Assembly (NCBI GenBank): GCA_030754315.1
Contig: JASMAO010000135.1
Location: forward strand, 1-18,233
DNA: 18,233 bases
Source of the DNA: SAR202 cluster bacterium
GTDB taxonomy: Bacteria; Chloroflexota; Dehalococcoidia; Lucifugimonadales; JASMAO01
Direction of reading: 5' to 3'
Within the stretch, counting starts at the first letter, position 1. The number at the start of each line of letters is the position of its first letter. The notes beneath the pieces were generated by a model. That model was not told the origin of the DNA. It saw nothing but the letters and a program-made list of their open reading frames with translations, and made no database searches. A program made the translations under genes and the position numbers. This document shows, piece after piece, positions 15,425-18,233 of the stretch.

Positions 15425-17797
15425 ATGAAACTACCGAATAAAGAAATTCTATCTAGGCTCGGGGCCGGGGAACCAATCGATTCTGTAAGAGCCTCGGCAG
15501 AGTTTACACAAAACGAATTCGAAACGTGGTGGGATGATCAGATAAAAACGCGAGTACCCCCGTCAATGGGTAACAAGACTGCTCCTACAACTCAAAAGGT
15601 TGAAATAGTGCGAGACGACTGGGGGGTCCCTCATATTTTTGCATCTACAGACTCAGATCTCTTCTTCGGATACGGCTATTCAATGGCACAGGACCGTCTA
15701 TGGCAACTTGATTACTTTCGTCGCAAAGCTATGGGTCGACTTGCAGAAGTACTGGGATCAGACGGACTGAAACACGACATTACCGCACGAACAGTCGGAA
15801 TCAATCGAATTGCCCACAGACAGCTTGAATATATGGCATCACCGACCAGGGCCCTCCTTGATAATTTCTCACAGGGGATCAATGCGGTTATCACTGAGTC
15901 GTCATCAAATCTACCGATCGAATTCGATCTTTTAACGTACGAACCTGAACCCTGGACACCCCTGGACACAATCGCTATTTGGTGCGAGTTTCAGTGGTAC
16001 TTGACCGGACGGTTACCGGTTATAGCAATCCCTGAGCTGGCCAAGCGCACCCTTTGTAACGACGAACTGTACAACGCGTTCCTTACTGGCGAGGCTGACG
16101 AAGAAAGTATCGTTCCGGAAGGCTCGTACCCGCCTGCCACCTCGGGGCCAGTGTCCTTGGGCCGGAGTATCGGGGATTTACAAGAAGGTGCCGGTAGCAA
16201 CAATTGGGTCATCTCTGGACAAAAAAGTACCTCTGGCGCACCCATGGTTGCAAGTGACCCGCACATCGCTTTTGGAGCCACCTCCTTCTGGTACGAGACC
16301 CATTTGAGTGGAGGTAGCTTTAACGTTACCGGTGCGGGATACATAGGTGTACCTGGAATTATATTCGGGCGAAACGACCGTGTGGCGTGGGGGGTTACAA
16401 ACAACATATGCGCCCAGCGGGATCTGTATCTTGAAAAGACAGATGCTAGTCACCCCAATGCATTCCTGTTCAACTCCACATGGCATCCAATAAAAACCGT
16501 AACAGAGCATATCCAAATCAAGGGGGAAAACACAGTAACAAAAACCGTACAATTTTCGAGTAACGGTCCTGTTGTAAACGACCTATTACCCAAGGAATGT
16601 CGAAACGACGAACCCGTCTCTTTTAAGTGGACAGGTGCGACTGAGTCTGACGAGATTACTAGCTTACTGGCGCAAAATCGCGCGAGTAACTGCAATGAAT
16701 TTCGTAACGCTTTAAGAGACTGGGTCACTCCTACCTGGAGCCTCGTATTTGCGGACCAGGACGGTCACACCGGATACCAGTGCACTGGCCGAATTCCGGT
16801 GAAAAAAGAATGGGACCGTGCTTACCGGTTAGGCTGGGATCCGACCCACACGTGGAATGGAGTCATTCCATTTGACGATATGCCCTCGCTTTCTGACCCT
16901 CGGGAAGGCTGGATCCGGAGCGCAAATAACCGAACCGCACCTGACGACTTCCCCTACCCCCTCTCAGGTGTTTGGAACAGCGGCTACAGGGCACTCCGAA
17001 TTCGACAGATGCTGCAATCGACCGAGAAGCATTCCAGAGAAGGATTTGCACAAATGCAAACCGACGTACTCTCTATGAGAGCGGTTGAATCTGTGCCTCA
17101 TCTTGTATCCATTCTATCGCGCTCTAATGATCAGCGAATTGTTGAAGCTCTGTCTCATATCAAAGCCTGGGATCATCAAATGACGCCAAACCAAGTCGGC
17201 GCATCAATATTTGAATTTTTCTTCGACCACTGGAGTGCAGCCGTTGCGTCACAGCGCTTTGAGGCCAGCGTCGTCCCATTGATAGCTGGTGCGATATCGG
17301 GGCTAGCGGTATCGCTTCTATCAGAAAATTCATCCAATTGGTTCGACAATACCGAAGACCTTCAGAATACTGTGTTAGAGTCACTCAACACGGCGCTTGA
17401 CGAACTCGAAGAACGCTTAGGGGAAAATATGTCATCGTGGCATTGGGGAGCCCTACACAAAATCCAACTGGACCATTATCTGTCCGGCCGAGGGGACCTT
17501 GGGAGCCTGTTGAACCGAAATGGGGGCCCGGTCGGTGGCAACGGTATTACGGTCTGCAACACTGGCCACGATCCAAATTATCTTGCCTCCATTGGCGCAA
17601 CCTATCGTCTTGTGGCCGATCTCGGTGAATCCCCCTCCGCTCTCTGGGCAGTTGATGCAGCAGGCCAATCAGGTCATCCGGGTAGCAAACATTACTGCGA
17701 CCAGGTGTCTGAGTGGACGGCTGGTCGCCATCATCGTATCCCTTTGAAGCGGTCTGACCTAAATGCAGCAACAACCTTCACATTAATACCAGACTGA
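15425..17797 (+). CDS. Penicillin acylase family (Ntn) amidohydrolase
   Basis: A 790-residue proenzyme of the N-terminal-nucleophile class, which cleaves itself and then hydrolyses amide bonds of acylated amines (relatives act on beta-lactams and acyl-homoserine lactones). The alpha-chain region (about 55-235) has VRDDWGVPHI and GYSMAQDRLWQLDYFRRKAMGRLAEVLG. The linker ends at GAG, and Ser258 in GSNNWVISG would become the new N-terminal nucleophile of the beta chain. The beta chain shows GVPGIIFGRNDRVAWGVTNN, the Asn pair 501-502 in NNRTAPDD (beta position about 244, near Asn241 of E. coli penicillin G acylase) and WNSGYRALRI. Family members are normally exported; here residues 1-55 are polar with no signal peptide. 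ATG 15425 has GGAG 5 nt upstream. It is followed after 43 nt by the oxidoreductase gene. Confidence 0.92.
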   Translation: MKLPNKEILSRLGAGEPIDSVRASAEFTQNEFETWWDDQIKTRVPPSMGNKTAPTTQKVEIVRDDWGVPHIFASTDSDLFFGYGYSMAQDRLWQLDYFRRKAMGRLAEVLGSDGLKHDITARTVGINRIAHRQLEYMASPTRALLDNFSQGINAVITESSSNLPIEFDLLTYEPEPWTPLDTIAIWCEFQWYLTGRLPVIAIPELAKRTLCNDELYNAFLTGEADEESIVPEGSYPPATSGPVSLGRSIGDLQEGAGSNNWVISGQKSTSGAPMVASDPHIAFGATSFWYETHLSGGSFNVTGAGYIGVPGIIFGRNDRVAWGVTNNICAQRDLYLEKTDASHPNAFLFNSTWHPIKTVTEHIQIKGENTVTKTVQFSSNGPVVNDLLPKECRNDEPVSFKWTGATESDEITSLLAQNRASNCNEFRNALRDWVTPTWSLVFADQDGHTGYQCTGRIPVKKEWDRAYRLGWDPTHTWNGVIPFDDMPSLSDPREGWIRSANNRTAPDDFPYPLSGVWNSGYRALRIRQMLQSTEKHSREGFAQMQTDVLSMRAVESVPHLVSILSRSNDQRIVEALSHIKAWDHQMTPNQVGASIFEFFFDHWSAAVASQRFEASVVPLIAGAISGLAVSLLSENSSNWFDNTEDLQNTVLESLNTALDELEERLGENMSSWHWGALHKIQLDHYLSGRGDLGSLLNRNGGPVGGNGITVCNTGHDPNYLASIGATYRLVADLGESPSALWAVDAAGQSGHPGSKHYCDQVSEWTAGRHHRIPLKRSDLNAATTFTLIPD

Positions 17798-17840
17798 TAA
17801 TACTCATCCGAAAAAGAATAAGAGGAGAGCAAAGCAACAA

Positions 17841-18233
17841 ATGAAAATTGCAGTACTAGGAGTAGGAGCAGTCGGCGGAGTAATCGGGGGATACCTAGCT
17901 CAAGCAGGCCGAGACGTGACACTCATAGACATGTGGCCCGCTAACATTGACAGCATCAAGACAAACGGCCTCACGGTCACTCCACAAGAAAAAGAGTTCA
18001 CCGCCCATGCCAAAGCTCTTCACATTGGGGAGGTTTCCGCGGCCAGAGAAACTTTTGACATAGTATTTCTTTCTGTCAAATCCTACGATACAGAGTGGGC
18101 CTCCAAATTCATCCAACCTCATTTATCTCCCTCTGGATACATCGTATCCGCCCAGAACGGCATTAATGACACCATCATCGCTGAAACCGCGGGTTGGACA
18201 CGTACCGTTGGATGTGTCGTAATTCTCGGGGCT
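17841..18233 (+). CDS. Ketopantoate reductase (ApbA/PanE) family oxidoreductase, 5' part
   Basis: The first 131 codons of a gene cut off by the window end; no stop is reached. The protein begins MKIAVLGVGAVGGVIGGYLA, a Rossmann GxGxxG nucleotide-binding motif starting at residue 7. FLSVKSYDT follows with Lys80, and SAQNG with Asn106; both correspond to conserved catalytic or substrate residues of E. coli ketopantoate reductase (Lys72, Asn98). The C-terminal domain with the conserved Glu is outside the window. GAGGAG lies about 13 nt before the ATG. Its placement directly after the acylase, and away from any pantothenate gene seen here, makes a catabolic relative of PanE at least as likely as true pantoate synthesis, so no symbol is given. 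Confidence 0.85.
   Translation, partial: MKIAVLGVGAVGGVIGGYLAQAGRDVTLIDMWPANIDSIKTNGLTVTPQEKEFTAHAKALHIGEVSAARETFDIVFLSVKSYDTEWASKFIQPHLSPSGYIVSAQNGINDTIIAETAGWTRTVGCVVILGA

Overview
The window reads as a chromosomal piece of a free-living bacterium with roughly balanced base composition. The gene content (a dCTP deaminase of the Mycobacterium tuberculosis DCD-DUT type heading a riboflavin operon, then a run of CehA/McbA-type, CocE-type and penicillin-acylase-type hydrolases) is what I would expect from an uncultured, possibly marine, Chloroflexota/SAR202-like lineage. That placement is inference from gene families only and is low confidence. No plasmid, phage, IS or CRISPR features were seen.

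Region 1 (1-2100) is housekeeping. It holds a tRNA-Lys(UUU) and signal peptidase I (lepB) on the minus strand, then a SIMPL-domain lipoprotein on the plus strand. Bases 1-138 show no supportable feature.

Region 2 (2100-6206) is a compact plus-strand operon: dcd, ribD, ribE (riboflavin synthase), ribBA and ribH, with gaps of 20 nt or less and one overlap. It encodes every dedicated enzyme step from GTP and ribulose-5-phosphate to riboflavin except the intermediate phosphatase. It starts from a good extended -10 promoter 3' of a perfect 14-bp palindrome. No FMN riboswitch is visible. The lumazine synthase carries an unusual insertion of about 23 residues next to its active-site lysine.

Region 3 (6320-15109) is four minus-strand genes, convergent with the rib operon. 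Read 5' to 3' they are two tandem paralogous multidomain PHP metallohydrolases (CehA/McbA-like, 872 and about 827 aa), a CocE/NonD-type serine hydrolase, and a nucleotide pyrophosphatase/alkaline-phosphatase-superfamily phosphodiesterase. None has a recognisable signal peptide.

Region 4 (15110-18233) begins with a 315-bp divergent regulatory region containing an ATTGTG-N4-CACAAT inverted repeat and a consensus TATAAT. It is followed on the plus strand by a penicillin-acylase-family Ntn hydrolase with a signal-less N-terminal extension, then the 5' part of a ketopantoate-reductase-family oxidoreductase that runs off the window end.

Taken together, regions 3 and 4 look like a hydrolase-rich catabolic island. 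It has five hydrolases of four unrelated catalytic folds, apparently cytoplasmic, plus a dehydrogenase. This suggests stepwise dismantling of one or more ester-, amide- or phosphoester-linked organic compounds. The substrate cannot be read from the sequence.
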